From Paralysiella testudinis (lineage in GTDB: Bacteria; Pseudomonadota; Gammaproteobacteria; Burkholderiales; Neisseriaceae): 64,000 nt of DNA. The stretch lies in assembly GCF_016894345.1 (NCBI RefSeq), contig NZ_CP069798.1, positions 1,199,385 through 1,263,384 on the forward strand, read 5' to 3'. The position numbers and the translations under genes were made by a program. Positions 46,207 through 54,452 of the stretch are shown here, one piece after another (the first letter of the stretch is position 1; the number at the start of each line of letters is the position of its first letter). Below the pieces are notes generated by a model, which had not been told where the DNA came from, searched no databases, and saw only the letters and a list, made by a program, of their open reading frames with translations.

Positions 46207-47358
46207 TCACCAAGGGTCTGGGGAGTTAACATCAGGCGTGGGCTCTGGCGTAGTATTGTTGAGGGTTTTGTTGGTTTCAAATTCCATTCTAGGTTCGGGT
46301 ATTTGCTCAGTCTCATAACGTTGAAGTAATGTCTCTACGTTTTTGCCGATGTCTTCAAAAAGATTTTCTGGAACAGGTTGAATACTGGGCTTAGGTGAAT
46401 TTACATAGGCAACAATTTTGGCCTGAGTCTCATTATTGAAGTCAAGCAACATGGTTCGAATGTGTTGGGCATAGTCAGTAAAAGCAGCTTCACGATTCTG
46501 CTGTAGTTCAGTTGTCCTGCTTGCAGATGTATAAACAACCGGCTGAGTCCCGATAAAATTCTTAGCGGTTAAGGTGTTTTCCATCATCATTTCCTTATCA
46601 ATTTGTTTTTCAATGGCCGTCACTGCCGCCGTGGTAGCAATGAGCTTGTTTTGTTGTTCTTGTTTGATTTCCGCAGAGATTGCCTTTACGACACTTTTCA
46701 AAGTTACGTCAGGGAATTGTTGATTCAGATTCGTCAAATTTTCTTTCAGAATTTCATCGACCCAACGGCCATCTGGCATTTGCATACAAGCTAACTCAGC
46801 ACTTCGATGAGATAGTGCTGATTCAGCCAAGGCTTTATCACGTGCAACATACATTTTTGTTTGACTGATCTGATTCCAGTCGATTTTGACACCAGATGCT
46901 TCGGCTAATTTACTAATGAATGCTCGATTAACTCGACTATTACCATCTCCGAATGAATGCAAATAGTCCAATTCTTTATATGCAGTGGCCAAATGTTCCA
47001 TTTTTGCATCCATCGATAAGCCTTGCATGTTTTCAGGTCGACATAAATTGATGGCTGCATCAGCCCGATCTATGTCTTGTGGGCTCATATTTGAATAAAC
47101 CGTAAGCGAATGGCCATAGTTCTCAATTGGACGATTTTTGCTCCAGCCGTGGTCATCTTCATTATCGTGGCTGCGCACCCGTCCGTACATACGTAATTGA
47201 GCAGAAACGTCTTGCGGGTATTCGGGATTATCTTGGAAAGTATTTGCGTGTAATTTGAGAAGTCCTTGATAGCTAAAATCTTTTGTGCGTTGTAATTCTC
47301 TTGCTGCTGCCATCAAGTTTTTTGAAACAATTATATTAAAAGATTTCTGGTTGCTCAT
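46207..47358 (-). CDS. Fic-domain toxin, module 2
   Basis: A 383-aa Fic protein distinct from module 1. The active loop is LHSFGDGNSRVNRAF (about residues 134-148): His, Phe, Asp-Gly-Asn and Arg are kept while the Pro of HPF is Ser. The segment RVRSHDNEDDHGW lies where Fic target-binding flaps usually are. The C-terminal 200 residues are helical and end in an acidic, Pro-rich tail (TPEPTPDVNSPDPW), opposite in charge to the module 1 tail. The start is one base after the antitoxin stop. AMPylation activity is likely from the motif; the target is unknown. Confidence 0.86.
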   Translation of the reverse strand: MSNQKSFNIIVSKNLMAAARELQRTKDFSYQGLLKLHANTFQDNPEYPQDVSAQLRMYGRVRSHDNEDDHGWSKNRPIENYGHSLTVYSNMSPQDIDRADAAINLCRPENMQGLSMDAKMEHLATAYKELDYLHSFGDGNSRVNRAFISKLAEASGVKIDWNQISQTKMYVARDKALAESALSHRSAELACMQMPDGRWVDEILKENLTNLNQQFPDVTLKSVVKAISAEIKQEQQNKLIATTAAVTAIEKQIDKEMMMENTLTAKNFIGTQPVVYTSASRTTELQQNREAAFTDYAQHIRTMLLDFNNETQAKIVAYVNSPKPSIQPVPENLFEDIGKNVETLLQRYETEQIPEPRMEFETNKTLNNTTPEPTPDVNSPDPW

Positions 47359-47359
47359 T

Positions 47360-47662
47360 TCACAAATCTTTCCAGCTCAGCCCTAATTCACGCATACGTG
47401 CGATTTTAGCCTCAATGCGAGCAGTTTCTTCCGGCTCCAATCCAGCTACAATGTAATTAAATTGCTGGTCAGTCAACTCACCGCGTACCCACTCCATGGT
47501 TAATACTTTTCCAAACTCATCCGGCTCGGCATTCTCAAGAGCGCAGCTTACGACAGCTTCAATATAATTTTCTTTTAAGAGTGCAATTTCTTCTGGCGTA
47601 AACATGACTACTTTCGGTCGTTCGAATTCAGCCAGTAGCGCAATTTTGGTTTCATGATTCAT
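47360..47662 (-). CDS. VbhA-like antitoxin of Fic module 2
   Basis: A 100-aa helical protein with EAVVSCALENAEPDEFGKVL followed by VRGELTDQQF. SCALEN satisfies the Fic-inhibition motif [S/T]xxxE[G/N] exactly and the rest follows the VbhA pattern. I start it at 47662 (MNHETKIALL), because the longer frame to 47722 would run through the promoter. The toxin gene follows after one base. Confidence 0.84.
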   Translation of the reverse strand: MNHETKIALLAEFERPKVVMFTPEEIALLKENYIEAVVSCALENAEPDEFGKVLTMEWVRGELTDQQFNYIVAGLEPEETARIEAKIARMRELGLSWKDL

Positions 47663-47698
47663 GACGGAGAAGCCTTTCATCACCTTAGAGTAATTTAT

Positions 47699-47727
47699 AT
47701 TATAGCATATTTTTGCATTCATGTCAA
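47699..47727 (-). promoter_or_regulatory. consensus sigma-70 promoter of Fic module 2
   Basis: Read on the minus strand: TTGACA (47727-47722), a 17-base spacer and TATAAT (47704-47699). The spacer and about 40 bases upstream are almost the same as in the module 1 promoter. Confidence 0.88.
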
Positions 47728-47771
47728 GAATTTATTGGCGCTTTTGAAAAATTATGATATAATTAGTATGC

Positions 47772-47957
47772 CTTATGGCATCTAAAAATCTATTCCATTA
47801 TTTTCTTCGGGCTGTTGCTCTGAATGGCAAGGGTGATTCTGGCTAGCCTTGGTTTGAGTTTTGAGGGCAACTGGACTACGGGCTGCTCAGTGTTGGCGGT
47901 GAGGTGAATTGTGCCGTAAAGCAATCAGCAGAAGACAGCTTGCTGAAAGTAGGAGGG
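47772..47957. other. non-coding gap behind Fic module 2
   Basis: About 190 bases with no ORF of note, no DUS and no clear hairpin. It lies between the module 2 promoter and a truncated reverse-strand gene tail. Confidence 0.4.
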
Positions 47958-48082
47958 TTAGATTGATGGCGAGTCAAGACGACCGTTATCTGGCGATGAA
48001 TCCGGTTGATTTGCATTCGGCTCGATGTCCACTAAGAACTTGGATAAGGTTTCTTTTAGGGTGAGACTGTTGTAGTGGTCTA
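47958..48082 (-). pseudogene. C-terminal remnant of an unknown gene, cut by an IS
   Basis: About 40 codons, ending LTLKETLSKFLVDIEPNANQ and SPDNGRLDSPSI, are open on the minus strand right up to the IS427-type element at 48083. The 5' part is absent. The product cannot be named. Confidence 0.35.
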
Positions 48083-48952
48083 GGGTCTGTTCACAATTAC
48101 TTGTCATACCCTTGAATAAAAAAGAAACGCAGGCATAAAAGGAAGTTCTCACCCTCCCCCAATACACCTGCGATGCCCCGTACACTACTCAAAGATGAAC
48201 ATTGGACGAAGCTGTTATCTATTCTGCGTGATTTGGGTATTTATAGCAAACCCAATTTGCGCAGAATTCTTGAAGGCATACTTTACAGAATAAGAACCGG
48301 CATACCGTGGCGGGATTTACCCGAGTATTTCGGCAAGTATCATACTGTTTATACCGCTTATAACCGTTGGTCAGAAAAAGGCATTTTTACTGCAATCTTG
48401 AAACAGCTCAGCCAAGAGAGTGACTTGGAGTGGGTAGCCATAGACGGCAGTTATATCCGTGCCCACCAACACTGCGCCTCAGCGCTCAGTGCACAAGAGG
48501 ATCACGCAATCGGTATGAGCCGAGGCGGCAGAACCAGCAAGATTCATTTGGCTGTAGATGCTGCAGGCAATCCGGTTGAGGTTATCGTTACTGCGGGCAA
48601 TATCCATGATGTCACCGTTGCACCGGAGCTGCTTGACAACATCAACCTTGCCGAAACTGAGTTGGTTAATGCGGACAAAGGTTACGATTCAGACCGGCTC
48701 AGGGAGCAAATAGAGCAAAGCGGTGCGAAAGCCAATATTCCCTATAAAAGCAATAGGGAAGAGAAAAATAAAGACATGGACTGGTATTTATATAAAATCA
48801 GGCATTTGGTAGAGAATGCCTTTTGCCGTTTGAAACATTTCCGAGCGATTGCCAGCCGTTACGATAAGCTGAAACGTAACTTCCACAGTACGGTTTTATT
48901 GGGGTGCATTGTGATGTGGTTACCTTTATGACAAGTAATTGTGAACAGACCC
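48083..48952 (+). mobile_element. IS5-family (IS427-like) insertion sequence, copy 1
   Basis: About 870 bp with inverted ends GGGTCTGTTCACAATTACTT and its complement, flanked by TA on both sides. One intact transposase gene. Two more copies follow at 54453-55327 and 55357-56232. Confidence 0.92.
48173..48931 (+). CDS. IS427-type transposase, copy 1
   Basis: A 252-aa DDE transposase: HTH region LLKDEHWTKLLSILRDLG, then catalytic Asp in VAIDGSYIRAHQ, Asp in NADKGYDSDRLR and Glu in LVENAFCRLKHF. It is two residues shorter than copy 3 because of a 6-base in-frame deletion in HCASALSAQ (copy 3 has HCAAASALSAQ). The stop codon lies within the right inverted repeat. Probably active. Confidence 0.93.
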   Translation: MPRTLLKDEHWTKLLSILRDLGIYSKPNLRRILEGILYRIRTGIPWRDLPEYFGKYHTVYTAYNRWSEKGIFTAILKQLSQESDLEWVAIDGSYIRAHQHCASALSAQEDHAIGMSRGGRTSKIHLAVDAAGNPVEVIVTAGNIHDVTVAPELLDNINLAETELVNADKGYDSDRLREQIEQSGAKANIPYKSNREEKNKDMDWYLYKIRHLVENAFCRLKHFRAIASRYDKLKRNFHSTVLLGCIVMWLPL

Positions 48953-48982
48953 TAGAATGAAGCATCTTTGAGGACTATCATA

Positions 48983-49252
48983 ATGCAAAGTCAGGAAACA
49001 GAATCAATATCAACCACATGGTCGGAGCCAGAAGATAATTTTGATAAACGTACTTATCGGCGTTATCTGGCTATTTTGGTTCAATTGGAATGGGCGGGAA
49101 AAATATTACTGGCTATATTTGTGATTATTTTCATTGCAGGCACGACATCGCTGTTACTGCTTAAAAATTTTGAGCAAGTTATTTTTACGGATGGCTCTGA
49201 GTTAACCTGTGTTTACGATACGGAAACAGGGAAAATTCGTTTAGCAGAGTAG
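48983..49252 (+). CDS. small membrane protein, DotJ/IcmM-like position
   Basis: An 89-aa protein with one membrane helix (ILLAIFVIIFIAGTTSLLLL) and a short periplasmic tail. GAGGA precedes ATG 48983. It stands directly before a DotI/IcmL-like gene. In Legionella and in IncI-type systems a short single-helix protein (DotJ/IcmM) lies beside DotI, so this is a reasonable but unproved match. The start region follows the IS copy by about 30 bases, so its native promoter is probably gone. Confidence 0.55.
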   Translation: MQSQETESISTTWSEPEDNFDKRTYRRYLAILVQLEWAGKILLAIFVIIFIAGTTSLLLLKNFEQVIFTDGSELTCVYDTETGKIRLAE

Positions 49253-49287
49253 TTCCAAACAGTTAAAGTAAAGTAAGGAGCAAAGTT

Positions 49288-49806
49288 GTGTCGGCAGAAG
49301 ATAAAGACCTTGAAAAGGATTTGCCCGATTCCGCGAAGCAGGATGAACCCGACGAGGATAGTCATGAAGGCAATATCTCTGATAAAGAGTTAGAGAAACG
49401 TGCCTTGGTAGAGCAGTATCTTACCCCACCGACATCACCTTTAGAGCAGGTTATCGCTGAAAACGCAGAGCTGAAGCTGGCTTTATTACAGGCTAAAAGC
49501 AGCAACAAGCGAATTTGGACATTGGTTGCCTTGATGGCTTTATTGGTGGGTGTGGTAGTTTATACATGGGTGGCGGTATTCCCTAAATACAAATACATAG
49601 CCACGACGGACAATCGAGCTATTTGTCAGGCTGCGGCCTCTGATAATCCGCTAGTGACCCCAGCTACCTTGGCGGCCTATGCCCAAGAAGCTGTCGTGAA
49701 CTCATACACGTATGACTATGTGAACTACCGAGAAGATTTAAACCGTATTGGTAACACCTACTACACGGATAACGGACGTGCAGCATATTTCAATAGTCAC
49801 CCCTGA
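49288..49806 (+). CDS. DotI/IcmL/TraM-like secretion protein, 3'-truncated by an IS
   Basis: 172 codons as read. An acidic cytoplasmic N terminus, one membrane helix (IWTLVALMALLVGVVVYTWVAVF), then the DotI pattern: YIATTDNRAICQ, PLVTPATLAAYAQEAVVNSYTYDYVNYREDLNRIG, ending at YFNS. From 49801 the sequence belongs to the IS, which adds Pro-stop. Full DotI proteins are about 210 aa, so only the last part of the VirB8-like fold is lost. DotI is a core inner-membrane part of type IVB/IncI systems. Confidence 0.72.
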   Translation: MSAEDKDLEKDLPDSAKQDEPDEDSHEGNISDKELEKRALVEQYLTPPTSPLEQVIAENAELKLALLQAKSSNKRIWTLVALMALLVGVVVYTWVAVFPKYKYIATTDNRAICQAAASDNPLVTPATLAAYAQEAVVNSYTYDYVNYREDLNRIGNTYYTDNGRAAYFNSHP

Positions 49807-51205
49807 AGAATCCATTCTTCCCGACTCTCTCCCACCCACCCCATAAGCCAAAAATACAACCACGCCAGTAATTTGCGCAGGTTGTAGGCAGCGGCAGCCA
49901 GAATCGGGTTCAAACGGTTGCCTGCTTCCCTTTCAGGTGGTTTCTGCCCATACGGTTATCCGCCTTTAAGTGGCCTATTATCGGTTCTATTGCTGCTCTG
50001 CGTTTCATCCATCTTTTCATACTGCGGCTCGCTGTTTTCGGAATCTTACCGACCAGATGGATGATAGGCTTGCCCGATCCGTTTTGTTGATGTCCCCGGT
50101 ATCCTTGGTCACAGTAGACATGTTGCGGGCTATGCCCACACACTTGCTGCATGTGTGCCAATGCATCAGCCAGTGTATGCCCGTCGTAAGGGTTGGCTAA
50201 TCCTTGGGCACTCAATACCCAGTTGTTCTTCGAGCTGCTGACGAGGGAAACTTTATTACCGAATTCGTATTTTTTGTGTGCTTTGCCTTTGCCGATGCAA
50301 TGCACTGCGGTTTCATGCCAACTGTAGATTTTGTTGGTGTCGCCGGTTTGTTGTCGGTAAATCAGTCGGGCGCGATCCAATAGGCTTTGTAGGGCTTGAT
50401 CGGTTTGGCTGCCTTTGCGTTCCAGTTCGCGAATGATGCGGCCAAGGTAGTTTTTTAAAGTTTTGCAGGCTTTGTTGGCACGTTTGTATTGGCGGGCATG
50501 ACGATAGCGGTTGTTGAGGATGAAGGCTTTCTTGCCGCTGCGCGCATAGCTTTGGCGTAAGGGAATATTGTGCTCTTGAGCGGCTTTGACCAATACTTGC
50601 CGGGCTTTGTGGTAGAGCTTGGCGTCTGTGGGAAAGGTGATGTTCTTTTCTTGTACGGTGGTGTCGACGTTGATGTGGTGAAATTCGCTGGGTTGGATGG
50701 CACCGCTTTCTTGGGCTGTGCGCAGTGTTTCAATCAGTAGGGCTTCGGCTTTATCTCCTACCCGCCGGCGCCATTTGACCAGTGAGGTGGGGTGTAGGGG
50801 AAGTTGGTGCTGTAGGAATGAGTAGCCGCAAAAATATTGCCAGTAGGGGTTTTCCAGCCAGCGTACCAATACGCTTTCATCGCTTTCGTCAAAGGCGTGT
50901 TTGAGGTAATGCAGTCCGGCCAAAAGGCGGGTGGGTAGCGGCGGGTGGCCGGGGCCGGTGGTGTAGACGGTGTCGATTTGGGTGGCGATTCTGTCCCAGT
51001 TAATCTGATGCGCCAGTTTAACCAATGGGTGGCTCATGTTGATGATTTGGGACAGCTGTAATTGGAATAGGTCGGGGTGGTTGTCCGTGTGTTTGGGCTT
51101 CATAACTGCAAGGTTTTTGGGGTAGATTGGGGGTTTCTTGCAGTTGATTATAGTGGATTTTGAGCGTTTGTTTAATTAAATCATGAGGGTGGGGATTCTT
51201 CAGGG
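49801..51205 (-). mobile_element. IS5-family insertion sequence, single copy
   Basis: 1405 bp with inverted ends CCCTGAAGAATCC and GGATTCTTCAGGG. It interrupts the DotI-like gene. No target duplication is visible and the right flank does not continue that gene, so a deletion or rearrangement followed the insertion. Confidence 0.85.
49910..51103 (-). pseudogene. IS5-family transposase, frameshifted near the 3' end
   Basis: 397 codons with the usual IS5-type start (HPLVKLAHQINW, then LAGLHYLKHAFDESDE) and catalytic segments NVDTTVQEK, CDQGYRGH and AIEPIIGHLKADNRMGRNHLKG. After HLKGKQ one base is missing from a G run: with one extra G the protein continues GNRLNPILAAAAYNLRKLL for about 40 residues to a stop just outside the IS. 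The catalytic residues are kept, so the product may be partly functional. Confidence 0.82.
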
Positions 51206-51303
51206 AGGACTAGATATGGTCGGTGCCATCAATGTGTTAAAACGTAATCTTCCCTTTTTTAGGAAGGGTATCAAAGATATTGCACACATCAATACTTAAG
51301 AGT
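51206..51303. other. short gap between the IS and the RHH-PIN pair
   Basis: No gene. It contains a small hairpin AATCTTCCC-TTTTTTAGGAAGG and is probably a scar of the interrupted secretion genes. Confidence 0.35.
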
Positions 51304-51327
51304 ATAAACACATAAACACATAAACAC
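51304..51327 (+). promoter_or_regulatory. three tandem ATAAACAC repeats, probable operator
   Basis: Three perfect head-to-tail 8-bp units end 18 bases before the antitoxin start. Ribbon-helix-helix antitoxins bind short tandem repeats of this kind, so this is probably the autoregulatory site of the RHH-PIN pair. Confidence 0.65.
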
Positions 51328-51344
51328 AATTAAGGAGATGTATT

Positions 51345-51584
51345 ATGGAAATGGCTCGCTGGAATGTAGCAGTTTCTACCACGACAGACCAAGATTTACG
51401 TAGGTTTCTTGTCAACCAAGGTCGCGGCAGGAAAGGTGAGTTGTCGCGCTTTATTGAGGAAGCGGTGCAGGCACATATTTTGGAATTGACGGCCAAACAA
51501 GCCAAAGCGGCTAATATTAAGTTCGATGAGACCGAATTAGCCTCAATGGTGGATGAGGCACTTGATTGGGCGCGTCAAAGTTAA
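51345..51584 (+). CDS. ribbon-helix-helix antitoxin of a PIN-toxin pair
   Basis: A 79-aa protein: RWNVAVSTTTDQDLRRFLVNQGRGRKGELSRFIEEAV is an RHH DNA-binding unit, followed by a helical toxin-binding tail ending WARQS. TTAAGGAGATG provides the ribosome site. It is followed without gap by the PIN toxin (TAATG overlap). The upstream ATAAACAC repeats are its likely operator. Confidence 0.85.
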   Translation: MEMARWNVAVSTTTDQDLRRFLVNQGRGRKGELSRFIEEAVQAHILELTAKQAKAANIKFDETELASMVDEALDWARQS

Positions 51585-51994
51585 TGAAGGTCGTCTTAGA
51601 TACCAATATTTTATTCAGTGCATTGATTTCGCCGCACGGTAAACCTGATGTGATTTACCGGGCTTGGCGTACTGGATGTTATGAGCTTGTGACTTCACAG
51701 TTGCAATTGGATGAAATCCGCAGAGCCAGTCGATACCCAAGACTAAAAGCGGCATTGCAGCCATCTAAGGTAGGAACAATGCTCAATAATTTACAACGCG
51801 CCATTGTTCTGGAGAGCTTAACGATTGAACACGAAACTGATGACCCTGATGATGCCTTTTTATTGGCGATGGCATTGGCCAGTAATGCGGATTACTTGAT
51901 TACCGGTGATAAACGTGCTGGATTATTGCAACGCGGCCACATCGGACGGACACAGATTGTCACCCCAGCCGATTTTTGTGAGAAAGTGCTATGA
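51584..51994 (+). CDS. PIN-domain toxin (COG1569 type)
   Basis: A 136-aa putative ribonuclease toxin. The acidic PIN residues are in VVLDTNILFSALISP, LQLDEIRRA, DDPDDAFLLAMAL and YLITGDKRAGLL; the sequence belongs to the PIN_3 type rather than classic VapC. I take ATG 51584, which overlaps the antitoxin stop, over an upstream in-frame start at 51566. PIN toxins cut RNA and halt translation until the antitoxin returns. Confidence 0.88.
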   Translation: MKVVLDTNILFSALISPHGKPDVIYRAWRTGCYELVTSQLQLDEIRRASRYPRLKAALQPSKVGTMLNNLQRAIVLESLTIEHETDDPDDAFLLAMALASNADYLITGDKRAGLLQRGHIGRTQIVTPADFCEKVL

Positions 51995-52079
51995 TGATTT
52001 TATCATTTCTCAAAATAAGACCCCATACAATGAAAGTTTAAGATAATGATAATTATTGAAGAATCAACGGTGAATATGA

Positions 52080-53037
52080 TTAATTGTTAAGACCCATAAT
52101 CTTCTGGAATGGATTTTCACGAAACAATTCAGGCTCTAGATTATAGCAATCTTCCAAAGCCTGCCAAGGCGTTTTGTACTTCAACGACCGTAAGGGGCGT
52201 TGATGGTTGTAATACAGCAAAAATACCATCAAGTGCCGTTTAAGTTCGTCAGGATGCTCATAGTGGAAGCGTTTGACCGTTACCTCTTTCAGCATCTTGT
52301 TGGTAATCTCCACCTGCCCGTTCGTCCATGGATGACGGAATTTCGTGGTACGGTGCTCAATGCCCAAATGCCGGCAAAGCTCGTCAAACGGATGCTCCTT
52401 ATCAGGCCGTTGTGCTTGGCTCAGCAAGTTGTAGGTAAACTGCGCACCGTTGTCCGTTAGGATATGGGTGATTTTAAACACACAATCTTGTTGTAGGTTG
52501 CGCAGAAAAGAAACGGCGGTTTTCTGCGTCATACGCGGATGAAGTTCTGCATAAACATATTTGGTTTTGCGGTCGATGGCGACAAACAGGTACAGCTTGC
52601 CGGTTTCACAACGCACCTCGGTGATGTCGATATGGACAAAGCCAACCGGATATTGTTTGAATGTTTTTTACCTTTTTGGCCATCGGATTCATTCTTGGGT
52701 AAGCGCGACAATCCGTGATGTTGCAAGCACCGGTGCAGATTGGAGCGGCTCAGCTTTGGAATATTGGGCTTGAAGATGATATACAGCTCGTCCAATGACA
52801 GCCGCAGATGTCGCCGGACGGTACAGATTGCCTGCTGCTCCGATTCGGTCAACACGCTGGGGCGGGTTTTGGGGCCGGACTTTTTATCTTCGACCGAATC
52901 TGCGTGTTTCCAGTAGAGAACGGTTTTGAAATTAATATTGTATTTTTAGCTAACGCTGCGATGCTCTCTTCAGACTCTTGTATTTCTTTTCTGATTCTAG
53001 GCGTAGTCTTGGCGTTACCATGCAATATGCTTGCCAT
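52080..53037 (-). pseudogene. IS481-family transposase, copy B, two frame changes
   Basis: Same three segments and the same two short A runs as copy A, with one visible amino-acid difference (LTESEQQ against LTELEQQ). The stop codon is again given by the flank: the last residues are GLNN here and GLNS in copy A. Both copies therefore descend from a parent that already had both frame changes, or both rely on -1 frameshifting. Confidence 0.8.
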
Positions 53038-53093
53038 AAGTCGGTCTCTTTTAATTGGGGTAATGATACTCCATAAAATTCAGGGACTAAACA
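52085..53093 (-). mobile_element. IS481-family insertion sequence, copy B
   Basis: 1009 bp, inverse to copy A and nearly identical. The flanks are ATTAAT and ATTAGC, which agree only in part, so the target duplication is imperfect or a rearrangement happened. It cuts the 3' end of the hypothetical gene at 53094-53651. Confidence 0.88.
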
Positions 53094-53651
53094 ATTAGCG
53101 AGGCGTAGCTTATAAAGCTGACTTTCGGTTGGCAGATGATAAAATTGTGCTCTACATAATGCGGCTTCATTCCAATCAATTTGTGAGAAATTCACGTCAT
53201 CGAGCACAGTATGGAAAGCAAGCTGTGGATAGAATGCCGTTCGCTTAGGTTCAAATGCAAATAGAGTAAACCATTCAGGGAAAATATGTTTTTTACCGGC
53301 ATGGCTCTCAATGCTAAACATGAGGATAAGGCATCCCATCTGATTCTTTAATAAATTAGGGAATCCCTGCGTGACCCAAAAAAACCTATATGGCATTTCT
53401 TGAAAGCAAAAATCTGTCAACAAAACAATTCTATTGTCATCAAACCAAATTTGGTCACCGTGTAAATTCATTTGCTCGCCATTAAAAGACCTTATTGGCC
53501 AATTTTCAAGTGCGGCTTGTAAAATTTGGAGTTGTTCTTGGTAAGCCGGAATGTCATTGGCTTTCTTGGCAACTCTACCCATAATCGATATTAAACCGTT
53601 AGGGTGATACAAATCGTGGTGAATTAATGTCTTAAGATAAGCCAGTCCCAT
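53094..53651 (-). pseudogene. hypothetical gene cut by IS481 copy B
   Basis: About 186 codons are intact from ATG 53651 (MGLAYLKTLIHHDLYHPNG), up to the IS. Without the IS the frame would run only a few codons further (about HIHR-stop), so nearly all of the protein is present; as read it carries 48 extra residues from the IS. Mixed composition with several Trp and Phe, no signal peptide, no known family. It follows the OmpA-domain gene after 11 bases on the same strand, so both were probably in one operon. Confidence 0.55.
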
Positions 53652-53662
53652 ATTCTAACCAT

Positions 53663-54265
53663 TTAATTATTATGAAATATAATAATCACCCGTCTATTTT
53701 TAGCGCGACCAGCCGCAGTCGCATTAGATGCGATATAGTTACCTAAAATACTTTGCGTTTTGATTTTAGATGCAGGTATTCCTTTGGCGACCAACTTTTT
53801 CTTCAACGACTCAGCTCGCAGTGCTGCTACGCGCCTATTTACAGCACTGGTTCCCGTTGAATCTGTATAACCTCTAATCGTAACACCTTTAGCATTACGT
53901 ATTTGACTGACCAAATTAAGTAGCTGTACTTCACTGATTAGGACAGCATTACCACGGACACCGAATGTTATCGTATTTTGCTTAACAACAGCATTTGGCT
54001 GCGCATAGGGCTGAACACGATATGTGGCCGCCTGAATTTGCTGCAATCTGGTAATTTCATTTCGAAGAACAAGATTTTCAAGTTGTAGCTGCTCAATCTC
54101 TGAAGAAGTGTAATTTTGTACTATCGGTTTTTCGACCACTTGTAGGGTATCTCTACTGCCAACTTGGCCAGCTGTCCGTTCAATAATGGTCAAATCAGCA
54201 AACGCGGGTAGGGCGATAAATGGTACGAAAGAGCAAGCTATAATTTTGAATATTGAAATTTTCAT
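53663..54265 (-). CDS. OmpA-domain periplasmic protein
   Basis: A 200-aa protein: signal peptide (MKISIFKIIACSFVPFIALPAFA), a short coiled-coil-like stretch (SSEIEQLQLENLVLRNEITRL split by a turn), and a C-terminal OmpA-like peptidoglycan-binding domain with TIRGYTDSTGTSAVNRRVAALRAESLKKKL and AAGRAKNRRVII. It would anchor something to the cell wall. Start 54265 overlaps the stop of the upstream membrane-protein remnant (ATGA). In this context it may be an accessory part of the secretion apparatus, but no specific T4SS family is recognised. Confidence 0.75.
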   Translation of the reverse strand: MKISIFKIIACSFVPFIALPAFADLTIIERTAGQVGSRDTLQVVEKPIVQNYTSSEIEQLQLENLVLRNEITRLQQIQAATYRVQPYAQPNAVVKQNTITFGVRGNAVLISEVQLLNLVSQIRNAKGVTIRGYTDSTGTSAVNRRVAALRAESLKKKLVAKGIPASKIKTQSILGNYIASNATAAGRAKNRRVIIIFHNN

Positions 54266-54452
54266 GAGACTCCCTTTCTCAGAGACCATTTTCTACGGAT
54301 AAAAATCAATAGTTGAAGTAGGCCAATCCAAATAACGGTGATTAAGAATACCGACAAAACCAAGCCCAAAAATGTTGAAACAGTCCGCCCCTCTGGAGGA
54401 AGTTTTGTAAATGATGGATACCAAACAAAGAGTGTCTGGACAAAAGGAATTA
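54262..54452 (-). pseudogene. 3' remnant of a membrane-protein gene, cut by IS427 copy 2
   Basis: About 62 codons with one strong membrane helix (STFLGLVLSVFLITVIWIGLLQLLIFI split by a few residues) and a basic end RRKWSLRKGVS. The 5' part is replaced by the IS at 54453. Coupled to the OmpA-domain gene by a 4-base overlap. Unknown product. Confidence 0.5.

Noticed and set aside
47958..48185. 75-codon reverse ORF spanning the left end of IS427 copy 1
   Set aside because: The first 35 codons read through IS sequence; only the last part is possibly a native gene remnant and is reported as such.
51304..51327. Possible CRISPR or iteron array from the ATAAACAC repeats
   Set aside because: Units are 8 bp with no spacers, and they sit exactly at an antitoxin promoter, so an operator explains them better. 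No CRISPR array was seen anywhere.
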